A DNA stretch of 64,000 bases from Brachionus rotundiformis (GCA_016802295.1 JAESIW010000138.1:4508005-4572004); one strand, 5' to 3'; shown: positions 33,182 through 43,349, counted from the stretch's first letter. Numbers and translations: made by a program. The notes: generated from the letters alone by a model not told the origin.

Positions 33182-36100
33182 ATGACTCGAGTCGAAACTA
33201 GGATGAAGCTTGAGACAACGCAGAACGAATCGACAATATTATCCGCCAATTCAGACAGCGAGTTTGCGTCTGGACAAAAGAATGGTAAGAAAAAAGAGCA
33301 TAAAATTGGAAAAAACCGAAAATCGTTCTACGACAATCATTTAAAAGATGATACAAGTGATACAAACAGTTCCGAGTCGGAAAATAACCTCAACTCGGAT
33401 TCTTCGCTAAAAACTGAAAAAGACGATTTTGAAGACTTGATCGATCTGACCCATAGAGTGCCTAGAAAGCTAATGAAAAACAATTCTCCTTCTGAGTCGC
33501 GCAAAAAAGCTCCAAAACCATCATCGTTGCCTCCTCTACCACCTCTTCCTTACTCGTTCATAAAGATTGAACGATCTAAAGGAGACTCTAATCTTTTTTT
33601 GAACAAAAAAGAAGAGCCCAAAGCTAGCTCTACTTGCCGAAAATCAATTACCAGATTGATCATGCCTGTACAAAACTGCTCGAATAACAGCAAAAAGGTC
33701 GAGCCTGACAAAACAAAATCTAATGATGTGGTTCAAGAATGGGATCAAATTAGCAAAATATTTGCCTCTTTGGAAACACTTTTGAATGATGTCGTGCAAA
33801 CAAAATCAAGTAGCCATGACACCAGATCAAATTCGGAAATTCAAAATTTCCAGAGAGGTAAATGTAGCCAGAGCCAACGAGCAATGAGCGAACACAATTT
33901 AAAAAATTTAGATAACCAAATAAATAGTTTATCTTTTAATTCGATTAATAGATCGAATTCAAAATCCAAATATGTGAAGAAATTGCTTGGCAATTCTTCT
34001 GATAAGGAGTCATTCGAAGTTAATTCGTTTCATTTGAATATGAAAAAATTTAAGTACTTTGAATTGAGCGAGTACTTGACCAAGCTTAACATGTCAAAAT
34101 ATGAATTTAAATTTTTAACAAATGGATATGACGATCTGGCTTTTTTGGTAAAAGAAATACATTTTTTAAATATTATTTCTTATTTATTTTATTTTAGAAC
34201 AATGTTTTAACTCTTCAAGATTTGATTCAAATTGGAATCGATGATTATAATGATATATTTACCATATTGAATGAAATTAAGAAGCTTCCTTCTAAGACTA
34301 AGAGAATTGGTAACTAATTATATTTTTTTAATTCTCAAAACTATTTAAATTAGATCCAAATATCTGATTAAATGTGAAAATCCTAAATTTTTGTTAACAA
34401 ATGTAATTATAAACAAATTTTTAGATTTATTGATTATTAAAGAATTAAGTTAAGCTGATCACTTAATCTGAGTTATTAAACTTATATCATAATTTTTAAG
34501 CAAACATTTTCAACTAGAATTTGATTCTTTTTCACTCAATAATTTTTTTAATTTTTTTATTTAAAAAATTAAAAAAATTATTTGGAAGTAAGAAAATACC
34601 CAGCTATTTGAAATGGATCTTAGTCCTTAAAGCTGCATGTTCGATGTTTGCATTAAAAAAAAGAAATCTTAGTGAAAATACAATTAAAAATTTGCATAAA
34701 AAAATTAAGAATTAAATCAAATTTTCACTCAATAACATTTTTATCTAAAAAGTGAGAAAGTAGAATTTTTATTTATAAAAATATTGCACAATAATTTAAG
34801 AATATTTAAAAATTAATCATTTTATTTCCTAATTTTGTTGGTACGAAATCAGAAATTATCCCATTTATGCCTAAACGAGATTTGTTTGGATAAAAGCAAT
34901 ACTAAGAGGCTATAAAGATTCGAGATAGGCTTATAGGTATGAAATAAATCATGTCTTGTTTAAGCTAAAAACATATTTATCAAAAAATTCTTCGATACTT
35001 ATTATGATATAAAAATTAAGGTTTTAGAATACAAAAAATAAAATAATAATTTGAAAAAGGAAATTATAGGAATTTCATTTAGAAAACCGTGGTTCGATTC
35101 CACCACAAGTTGCTTTTTAATCAAATTAAGAAAATAATTAATATGTTTTTATTCAGCAAACGAAAAGTTACAATTCAGTAGTGTAAGTGAATGGCTAAAC
35201 TATGTGAACTTAACTGAATACAAGGATAATTTTACCAAAAACAACATAATTAGCATGGAAATGGTCAAAAGTTTGTGGGAAATTGAACTTTCAACGGTAA
35301 GCTACAACTTTTTGTATTTATATTGAAAATTTTGATAAAGTTTTGCCAAATCTTGTGATATTTGATTTTTTTTAAAATAATCTAAACAAAATTCAATTAG
35401 CTTTTTTTTAATAATATCTGATTTATCAATCCACATATTATTTTTCAGGCTTTCGAATTTTTCTATCTTTTTCATCTGACTAATGGACGATTTTTTCCTA
35501 TTCGATACACTGTATTTTCTCATCAAGCTTATCTTTGGCACAAAACGCATACTTGTCTTTTCTTTAAACCAATTTGATCTCTCTGCTTGCTTTCGATATA
35601 AGTTGACCGCATCTAAATTTACCAATTCTTTATCTAAAACCAAATTGAACAATTCGTCTAATTCATCAATCAAAAAATTTTCTAAAAGACCAAAAAAATC
35701 TCTTAATGACTTTTCAGCCAGAACAAACGATGCTGAAACACTGCAGACAAGGTCAGCTAGATTTTCTTTTTGGCTAAAATAGTCAAAATTTTCCAACAAC
35801 CATTTTTTTTTAAATTTTTTTCCCAACTTTCTCAAGCCCTGTTTGCATATTTTGTAAGTTTCTTGTTCATTCAAAATACCACATAAAATTTTAATGCTAA
35901 ATTGTTGAATTAGAGCAGATGGTAAATGCCAGGGATACTGAGATAAAATAGCAAAAATCAGCCTATTCGACTGCATATTGTCGAACAATTTGTCTTGAGC
36001 TCCCAATTCATAAAGCAAATCACCCAAAAAACGTATCCTATAACTTTTTAGAACTTCTTTTTCGAAGAGAAGCTCTAAATTTTCCAAGATCAAAAAAACA

Positions 36101-39100
36101 TTAACTCGATGCTTAATTTTGTACAAATTTATAGAACTAATTAAATTTTCTATAAAATACAAATCCACTGATTTAATTTGATCTGTTAATTTTTCAAAAT
36201 CTACCCTTAATATTTTGACATAAGATTCACAGCTTTCTTTTTGGATGTTTTTTAGCCTCATTCTTAAAATTTCATTGACAACTGTACCAATGGCAGATCC
36301 TGGTGGACCGTAGATCATCAGGTTTTTAGCTGAAGAATCTTTCATACTTACTAGCTTTTCTGTACTGGACAAAAAATCAACTATCTGATTGATATGAAAT
36401 TCAAGCTCAGCGAACCCTGAGCTAATAAAGTTATCCAATGTGTCCTGTTGAGATTCAAATAAGTCCATTTCAAAATTTTTGTATAAATTTATCAAGTTAG
36501 TAAGTTCGGTTTGAACCTCAGCATGTTGATGGTCAGTCAATTTTTTAATATCTGATTCTGTAATGTATTTAGAATCTGATCCAAAGGCTATTGCTTCCAG
36601 AAAAGAATTTATCTGTTCAGATTTTTGAAGAAAATCAAATGCTTTTTCTTTGCATATCTTAAACTTGTTTTCAAACAATTGGGTATCTCTATCTGAGTTG
36701 TCATTTTTTAGAATTTCAACTGTAGGGCTACTATTAAATGATAGATTATATATTTTGTTCAGATCATTCATGTACACCTTAAGAAGATCTTCATTAGGCG
36801 TAAAACGTGAGTTGTTCTTTTTGTATTCGAACAAATCACAATTTTGGCTTAATTTGCGGCTTTTTTCCATCAAAATAAATTAGTTGGTATAGAAATGAAA
36901 TTTTTTTCCAAAGATAATTCAAATTCCTCTTCTTGGACACCGAAAGCGAATGGTGAATTCACTGAAAATGATGCTTCAAAAAGAGGAAGCCTCGACCCAC
37001 ATCAACAGAATGGAATATCCCCCTCAAGAAGAGGTCGATATTGACTGCATTGATGAGGACCATTTGTTCAAATCTGAGCCCAAGACAAAGCCAATTACCA
37101 CAAACTACAAATCGGAAGACCTGATTTATTCCTCTTCGTCAACCTCTTCAAAATCATCTGAAGCATCTTCACCTCCTTTGTCATGTTCCAGTCGAAATTG
37201 TACCACGTCTGACTGTGAATCAAAAAGAAAACAAGTCACCAAAATAGACAAAATCTACAGCAATTCCCTAATGGAGTTGAATCCGAATCCAAGTGTTATT
37301 AAGCAAAATCGAGGGGAAACTCAGAAAAAACGAAGCTCGTCAAGTAACAAAAATAATGTTCAAATTAAATCGAACGAAAACAAATGTCCAAAAACAATTT
37401 GGAAAAATGATCCTCAAAATTTGATTAAAGGAAGCTTTAATTTTGTTGTTAATGTAATTTTAATATTGAAAAAAGTTAAATTTGTTTTTAAAATTTTAAT
37501 TAAGTATTTGGGATCTTCTGCAATAACTAAAACTAAAATAAATGAAGATCCGGTAAAAACTACCATTGATAGGCTAAAAGTAAGCAATTTAAAAATTACA
37601 CACTTTTAATTTAACTGGAAAAAACAATTTATTGTAGGTTTTATATTTAAAAAACATATAGCTTATTTTAAAAGAGACTTATGAGTATTTAAAAAACATG
37701 TTTTTATTCAAAAATCAATTTATTCACAGGAAACATTTAGCTTTTTAAAATTCAAAGTCATAACATAACTAATAGAATGATTGTTATAAAATATTATTGA
37801 TAGTTTAAAGATCTTATTTATTTCTTATTGTGGAATGAAATATTTTTGTTTTTTTGTCATTTGTTTTAAACGAGTTAGATTTAATTTTTGGTCAATTTTA
37901 ATTTTAAGGAAATTAATTCTTTTTGTATTTATATTTTAAAATGGATATTAAAAAATAGGTAAACTTAGTGATACTTTTAATTATTATGCTCAAAAAAATT
38001 ACGAATAAATGTTAGAGATATTTTTTAGCATTTACCGTAATGCCTTGCCCCCTAATGCATGGCACTTTAAACCAGAATTCTGGATTTTAATGCTGCATTT
38101 AACCCACTTTTTTTTCCAGATACGCTGCGACTAAAAATGCTGCATTTAATGTCAAAATTTTGATAAAAATGCCGCATTAAATATGTAAAAAATAATAAAA
38201 TTAAAAAATAATAAAAATTAAAATTAATAATAAAAAATTTTTATTATTTTTTACATATTTAATGCGGCATTTTTATCAAAATTTTGACATTACTGCAGCA
38301 TTTTTAGTCGCAGCGTATCTGGAAAAAAAAGTGGGTTAAATGCACACATTAAAATTCAGAATTCTGAAAATAAGTGCCGCATTAGGGGGCAAGGCATTAC
38401 GGTAATTGTACCATTTAATTGTACTTTTGATTACACTAATAATTATATTGATAAAAAATAATAGAAAAAAACACAACAAATTGGCTAATAAACAATCTAT
38501 AACTTCTTACTTTTATACAAAAAAATGCTATTTTTTTAAAACTAATTTAAAAATTGTATGTGTTTAACACATATTTTTATTATATTTGATTTAAAAGATA
38601 ATTTAGGAAAGGGTAATTTCCAGAGCAGTTCCGAATAACATAGCCTTCTTCTTGGCTCTCTTGTTAGCAATTTTAATTTTACAAAATTTAGACTAAAAAA
38701 AAATTATAAAAAACATTTTGAAAGTTTTTGTAAAGAATATACAATTTGTATTTACTATGTTTACTATTGACGTGTTTGTCTATACCAAGATTCCAAAGTT
38801 GAACATAGCTCGACACACTCAAGATATTTTTCAGAAAGATTTTTAGAGACTCATATTTAATATAAATTCAAGATCATTTATGTACATAACAGATAACAAA
38901 GTGACCATTAGAACTGCACCTAGGACATCTTTCATAACAATCAAGAAATTCGCTCATTCAGCAAAAACTCTGATGGAATTTTCATATTATCTAAATAATT
39001 TCTGGATTTCTTACTATTAAGATAAAATTTAAGAGATTGAAATTATATATAATCTTTATATCAACTACCAATTAATTGATAACAATTTGTTTCAAATTTA

Positions 39101-39447
39101 TAAAAAAATTTCTAAATTTTTATTTAATTTTTTAGAATACCTCAAAAAATACACCTTACGCATTGCCTAAAATTGAGTTGGCAGTTTCAATTAATGGCGT
39201 GAGGCTCTTAAATGTTAAAACAAAAGAAATTTTGTTCAGTTATGACATTAAACATATCAATAATGTATGCCAGGACCAAGATGATTTGAACTATTTTGCT
39301 TTTTCAACTCAAACAGACCCTAATTCACACTATTATTGCCATGTTTTCTCGTGTAAAGACAAAGACTTGTCAACTCAAGTAATATTGACTATTGGTCAAG
39401 CCTTTGATGTAGCTTTTGAACTATTTTGTAAAAATAATTTTAATTAA
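33182..39447 (+). CDS. ANKS1: ANKS1-like adaptor: tandem SAM domains plus PTB domain
   Basis: ANKS1/AIDA-1/Odin proteins are adaptors downstream of Eph and other tyrosine-kinase receptors. Six exons join in frame: 33182-34147, 34198-34309, 35157-35296, 36914-37453, 37505-37579 and 39136-39447 (about 714 aa). Residues 1-285 are polar and Ser/Lys-rich with a PPLPPLPYS stretch. SAM1 (about 290-355) has LSEYLTKLNMSKYEF, TNGYDDLAFL and LIQIGIDD. SAM2 (about 362-425) has VSEWLNYVNLTEYKD, VKSLWEIEL and LLGHRKRMVNSL, the last being strongly diagnostic. The PTB (about 565-714) has IWKNDPQNLIKGSF, YLGSSAI, then VSINGVRLLNVKTKEIL, YCHVFSC and GQAFDVAFELF. No ankyrin repeats were found, so this is either a short form or upstream exons lie further away or outside. 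Intron 3 contains an antisense gene; intron 5 contains a fold-back MITE; intron 4 is 51 nt and in frame. Confidence 0.9.
34310..35156 (+). other. Intron 2 of the ANKS1-like gene
   Basis: An 847-bp intron, long for this window. It contains only AT-rich DNA, a low-complexity frame (34521-34715) and the tRNA-like fragment near its 3' end. Confidence 0.6.
35084..35117 (+). other. tRNA T-arm/acceptor-like fragment
   Basis: GTGGTTCGATTCCACCAC forms a perfect T-stem-loop with the consensus B box (GGTTCGATTCC). AAGTTGC and a T-run follow, like a tRNA 3' end and Pol III terminator. No matching 5' GCAACTT or D-arm occurs upstream, so it is not an intact tRNA gene; it could be a pseudo-tRNA or SINE remnant. 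Confidence 0.35.
35302..36873 (-). CDS. Degenerate AAA-type ATPase-like protein nested in an ANKS1 intron
   Basis: A single uninterrupted frame of 523 codons. The middle resembles the AAA module of the VPS4/katanin/fidgetin type, but catalytic residues are lost. NLMIYGPPGSAIGTVV (residues 184-199) is a Walker A-like loop with Ile and no Lys before G-T. VNVFLILENLELLF (257-270) sits where the Walker B hhhDE would be and reads L-E-N. ILSQYPWHLPSALIQQF (309-325) matches the sensor-1 to arginine-finger stretch with QQ in place of RR. The N-terminus (1-150) is polar and helical; the C-terminus is Lys-rich. The frame fills the 1617-bp third intron of the ANKS1-like gene on the opposite strand: its stop (35304-35302) ends 5 nt inside the host donor site. 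AAA relationship is an inference from motif spacing; coding status is secure from length. Confidence 0.7.
   Translation of the reverse strand: MMEKSRKLSQNCDLFEYKKNNSRFTPNEDLLKVYMNDLNKIYNLSFNSSPTVEILKNDNSDRDTQLFENKFKICKEKAFDFLQKSEQINSFLEAIAFGSDSKYITESDIKKLTDHQHAEVQTELTNLINLYKNFEMDLFESQQDTLDNFISSGFAELEFHINQIVDFLSSTEKLVSMKDSSAKNLMIYGPPGSAIGTVVNEILRMRLKNIQKESCESYVKILRVDFEKLTDQIKSVDLYFIENLISSINLYKIKHRVNVFLILENLELLFEKEVLKSYRIRFLGDLLYELGAQDKLFDNMQSNRLIFAILSQYPWHLPSALIQQFSIKILCGILNEQETYKICKQGLRKLGKKFKKKWLLENFDYFSQKENLADLVCSVSASFVLAEKSLRDFFGLLENFLIDELDELFNLVLDKELVNLDAVNLYRKQAERSNWFKEKTSMRFVPKISLMRKYSVSNRKKSSISQMKKIEKFESLKNNMWIDKSDIIKKKLIEFCLDYFKKNQISQDLAKLYQNFQYKYKKL
37580..39135 (+). other. Intron 5 of the ANKS1-like gene
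   Basis: A 1556-bp intron carrying the fold-back MITE. On the minus strand at about 38690-38606 a short frame (ANKRAKKKAMLFGTALEI) looks protein-like and ends at a stop. It could be the last exon of an unrecognised nested gene, but no upstream exon was established. Confidence 0.45.
38033..38404. mobile_element. Fold-back MITE
   Basis: The element is almost a complete palindrome. It opens with CCGTAATGCCTTGCCCCCTA and closes with its inverse, flanked by TA on each side. Inside, ATGCTGCATTTAA, CAGATACGCTGCGACTAAAA and AAAATGCCGCATTAAATATG recur inverted in the other arm, around an AT-rich centre near 38220. TA target duplication and small size suggest a non-autonomous Tc1/mariner- or PIF-type derivative. 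No coding capacity. Confidence 0.85.
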
Positions 39448-39530
39448 ATAATTTTATTTTTGTCCTGTTTTGTAAAGTTTTTTTAATAAAACCATTTTAG
39501 AACAAATACACTTTTAGAAATTTATTTAAA

Positions 39531-39816
39531 AAATAGAATTTTAACATGTTAATGGAATTTATTTTAATTTTGTATATTTCACTCAAATTTTTATTTATGG
39601 AAAAATCGAATCCATCCATTAAAATTCCAAAGAGAGCCCATGTTGTGGTTTATTTAATTGATTAGCCAACTCTTTTTATTTGAAAAACAAATTACTATCG
39701 ATTCTTAATTTGATACATTTATTCCTATCTAGTTTAAACAACTAGATACATAGAATTAAATTAATAAAAATCTTCACTAGTTATTTATTAATTAATCAAA
39801 TAACAATAATATAAGT
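39531..39816 (+). repeat. Left copy of a direct repeat (partner 42586-42926)
   Basis: About 290 bp recur after the assembly gap with few substitutions plus an insertion. Shared words include ATGTTAATGGAATTTATTTT, CCATCCATTAAAATTCCAAA and CCCATGTTGTGG. It marks the start of the duplicated unit A. Confidence 0.85.
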
Positions 39817-39825
39817 ATAATTAAT

Positions 39826-40674
39826 GGGTATATTTTTTGTCAGTAGATAATTAATTTTTTTAGTAGATATTTTTTTTTAATAAAATTTAGATAAAATCAA
39901 TAAGAAGTAGATAATAGTTTTTAATAGTAGATATTTATTTTTTCAAACATAGATAATTAAAAAAAAAACATAAGAAAAACAAAAAGAAAAATAACCTTGT
40001 ATAATACAAACAAAGTAATTGACATTTAGTTTCTTAACCTTTTTGACGGCTGCTCACTTTCATTATTAGATTTTTTTGGTCTTCCACGTTTACGTTTCTC
40101 AGAAATTTGAATATTGTTTTCGACTTGATCTTGGACTGCTGAATTTGAAGCCAAAACAAGTTGATTTTGATGAGAGACATTTTTAGAAATTCGGCAAGGT
40201 GAGCATAAGTTGCATATTCGTCGTAAACAGTGTTAGTTCCGCGCTTAGTTTGAATTTCTTCTATGTCTTCAGCATCATTATCAGTATTATCAAGTTGATT
40301 TTCCTGATTATTGACTGATAAGAGTACAGAAGTTGAGGAAGCTTCAGAAATTTTTTGTTTTATTTTTTTTTTGAAGTATAATTCATTGAATAGTATATCA
40401 AATATGTTTAGCTTAATATATTACGCAATTAAGAAATTAATTTAATTAAAACTGGTAATTTTTTGAAGTGTAAGTGTCAAAAAACAAAAAATTAGCACTT
40501 TTATGATAAATATCTACTTCAGAAAACAATTATCTACATTTGAATAAAAATATCTTTTGAATACTATTTTTATCTAATTAAAAAAATTATTTATCTACTA
40601 TTTATTTTATCTACTTTTTTAAATAAAATTATCTACTAAAAAAAACATTTATCTACTAACGAAAAACTAGGCCA
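39826..40674 (-). mobile_element. MULE-like element with GTAGATAA subterminal repeats
   Basis: The 9-bp sequence ATAATTAAT is duplicated at 39817-39825 and 40675-40683, a target-site length typical of Mutator-like elements. The ends are long, degenerate inverted repeats (GTCAGTAGATAATTAATTTT on the left; the right end read inward has GTTAGTAGATAA). Four to seven GTAGATA motifs lie on each side. The minus strand holds a short coding relic ending KRKRGRPKKSNNESEQPSKR, an AT-hook/NLS-like tail, and an upstream acidic stretch, with frame breaks. No catalytic domain remains. Confidence 0.65.
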
Positions 40675-40689
40675 ATAATTAATTATATA

Positions 40690-41690
40690 TTCTATACTAA
40701 TGCCACTTCTCTTATCAACAAATGGAGCGATCTCAACTATCTCATACTCGTCCTCAACTCACCCCGGATGTGTCTATAGGTCCCCACTAGCCGATGGTGG
40801 TATCAGTCATGAAAAAAGTTAGTCCAAAGGTTATGGGAGTCACCTATGCAAAGCCGACTCATCAAAGCATCTCTTGGTTGCCGATGACTTCAACTTTCCT
40901 GAGATCAAATGGATTTAGGATGGTGGCTACTGCACAAACAAAGGTTGTTGAGTAAGAACTTCCTCACCCAGCATGTCCTAGAATCAACATTTAAGAGCAA
41001 TATCCTTGACCTAATCATCACGGACGACCCTGGCCGAATTTTCAGCGTTAAGTACGGCCCACCCCTTGGCGCCACAAACAAAGACTGCCTACACGCCACT
41101 CTTTCCTGGAACTTCAGCCTGAGTTCGCAACTCCGCCTTTAGTAACTACACCGCGCTTGGTCTATCAACGTGGTAACTATGAGCTCTTAAACAAGCACGT
41201 CCTCGACTGAACAGCGACGCCAGCGTAGCCTTCAATCAAATCGTAGCGATGTACAGTTCTGCCTCCGCTCTGGCTACACCAACCTGTAAGCCCCGGGCAA
41301 AGAATCGTTCTAATCCAAAGTGGTTCAACGTCAATATCAAGCAGTTCACCAATAGAAAATACATACTCCACTACCGGATTAGGTCAGCACCGTACAAATC
41401 TGAGCTAAAAGCACTCTTTGTCACCGTGTGCAGACAAGTCAAGACAGCAGTGCGTGACGCAATCTATAAGTACGAAGCATCAGTTGTCAGGGCTTGTAAG
41501 AGCACACTGCATTCAGTGGCCAAAATGAAGGCAATTAAGTATGTCACAGCACATACGCAATTAGAAATGCAAGAGTTTCGGGCTGAGTACCCGAAACCGA
41601 ACTCGTGGAAACGAGATTGCGTTACCTTCAAGGCGTCGAAGAAAATGTGTGAAGACCTCGCCAGTATAGAGAGGCAGAGACAACAAGAAG
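40690..41690 (+). mobile_element. Decayed non-LTR retrotransposon, endonuclease-linker region, copy A
   Basis: Frames in this copy and in the one at 43350 encode parts of an APE-type endonuclease and the following linker of a LINE ORF2: NATSLINKWSD, GCVYRSPLADGG, then LIITDDPGRIFSV, and at 41249-41818 NRSNPKWFNVNIKQFTNRK with RQVKTAVRDAIYKYEA. Relative to copy B, this copy lacks segments after CTCACCCC (near 40760), within CAAACAAAGG (40940) and at CGTCCTCGACTG (41210). It contains multiple frameshifts and no RT domain. Confidence 0.7.
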
Positions 41691-42059
41691 ACCTCATATA
41701 CCCGTTAGATAAAGCTGAGATTAAAAAACTTATACCTTTCGAAGAATATATGTTTTTTCTAAGAGATCTTAGGGAAAAGGTCTTAAGTTACGGTGTTGAA
41801 ACTGGAACCGCTCAATAGGGCGGGCCAGCACCTACAAAAGCACTACGTGCGAAATTTTAGCGATGAAGAAGAAGATACGCTCAAATATGATAGCGCTGCA
41901 CGATGCCAGATTAAGAGCATCGTGATAGAAGAGTGCAAGTTTATTAAATTGTTAAAAAAGATAACTCTTCAAGACACGCTCTGCTTTATAAAAGAGCAAT
42001 TATCGGGTTCAGGGCTAAACGTTAGGTTAGCCAAGAATAAGACTAATATTAGAGACGTC
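41690..42059 (+). pseudogene. Unidentified coding segment after LINE copy A
   Basis: Two frames, one to 41818 (DKAEIKKLIPFEEYMFF) and one from 41793 into the gap (FSDEEEDTLKYDSAARCQIK, then ITLQDTLCFIKEQLSGSGLN). The second recurs at 44530-44698 and continues, past a Tigger insertion, at 45455-45812. The family was not recognised. It could be part of a retroelement ORF or a captured host gene. Confidence 0.4.
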
Positions 42060-42582
42060 NNNNNNNNNNNNNNNNNNNNNNNNNNNNNNNNNNNNNNNNN
42101 NNNNNNNNNNNNNNNNNNNNNNNNNNNNNNNNNNNNNNNNNNNNNNNNNNNNNNNNNNNNNNNNNNNNNNNNNNNNNNNNNNNNNNNNNNNNNNNNNNNN
42201 NNNNNNNNNNNNNNNNNNNNNNNNNNNNNNNNNNNNNNNNNNNNNNNNNNNNNNNNNNNNNNNNNNNNNNNNNNNNNNNNNNNNNNNNNNNNNNNNNNNN
42301 NNNNNNNNNNNNNNNNNNNNNNNNNNNNNNNNNNNNNNNNNNNNNNNNNNNNNNNNNNNNNNNNNNNNNNNNNNNNNNNNNNNNNNNNNNNNNNNNNNNN
42401 NNNNNNNNNNNNNNNNNNNNNNNNNNNNNNNNNNNNNNNNNNNNNNNNNNNNNNNNNNNNNNNNNNNNNNNNNNNNNNNNNNNNNNNNNNNNNNNNNNNN
42501 NNNNNNNNNNNNNNNNNNNNNNNNNNNNNNNNNNNNNNNNNNNNNNNNNNNNNNNNNNNNNNNNNNNNNNNNNNNNNNNNNN
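42060..42582. other. Assembly gap (Ns)
   Basis: 523 undetermined bases inside a duplicated repeat unit; the gap size may be an estimate. Confidence 0.99.
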
Positions 42583-42585
42583 AAA

Positions 42586-42926
42586 AATAGAAATTTAACA
42601 TGTTAATGGAATTTATTTTAATTTTGTATATTTCACTCAAATCTTTATTTATGGAAAAATCCAATCCATCCATTAAAATTCCAAAGAGGGCCCATGTTGT
42701 GGTTTATTTAATTGATTAGACAACTCAACAAATTACTATCGCTTCTTAATTTGATACATTTTTGATTTGATTTTTTTATTTCTGTGAAATAAAGCTTGGA
42801 AAAAAAATTGTTGAAAAACAAATTTATTCCTACCTAGTTTAAACAACTAGATCCATAAAATTAAATTAATAAAAATCTTCACTAGTTATATATTAATTAA
42901 TCAAATAGCAATAATATAAGTATAAT
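42586..42926 (+). repeat. Right copy of the direct repeat (partner 39531-39816)
   Basis: Same sequence as 39531-39816 in the same orientation, with an extra segment of roughly 55 bp near 42762-42820. The MULE-like element that follows the left copy is absent here. Confidence 0.85.
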
Positions 42927-43099
42927 AAATTTTTTTTTATAATTTAGGTAGAGAAAATTATTATAAAAATAAATTTGGAGAGCGCAATGACCTTATGGTA
43001 GAGAAGAAGAGTGAGATATATAGCGTATTTTTTCATGCCTTAAGGAAAAGAAATTTAAATATTGCTTTTATATAATGATAAGAAATAAACTTATTATTT

Positions 43100-43245
43100 T
43101 CACGTGGTGATCGGGATCTACTTTTATAGTAACCTCTTGGAGGAAGCAGTGGGGAAGGGGGTCTAAGAAAAGGACGACGGGAATATGGATCGTCGAGGTA
43201 AAAAGTTGGCATTCTAGGGGAGGCACCGTTACGGCATTAAACCCA
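43100..43245 (-). pseudogene. Fragment of an SR/RRM-protein C-terminus
   Basis: The minus strand reads PRMPTFYLDDPYSRRPFLR, then PPSPLLPPRGYYKSRSRSPR. This is clearly related to the Pro/Arg-rich tail of the 54.7-55.3 kb gene (PPSPPRHLPPRDYYRSRSRS), which sits 11 kb away in the same orientation. The RRM is absent, and the sequence reads on without the splice donor used by the functional gene. It is a diverged partial duplicate. Confidence 0.65.
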
Positions 43246-43349
43246 CTGCTCACGCTAAAGCTGGCAAGAAGTATTACTGGAGCATTCGATGGAACGAGCT
43301 CCGGGAAATCTACTTTGAGTAAAAACAAGCGTTTCTCTGGCAATCTTTT

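Noticed and set aside
34521..34715. 64-codon frame in ANKS1 intron 2
   Set aside because: Ile/Lys/Phe-rich, intronic, with no similarity.
35302..36873. Call of the nested gene as ORC4
   Set aside because: Initial impression from AAA-like spacing; the YPWHLPSAL segment fits the VPS4/katanin type better, and no ORC winged-helix signature is visible.
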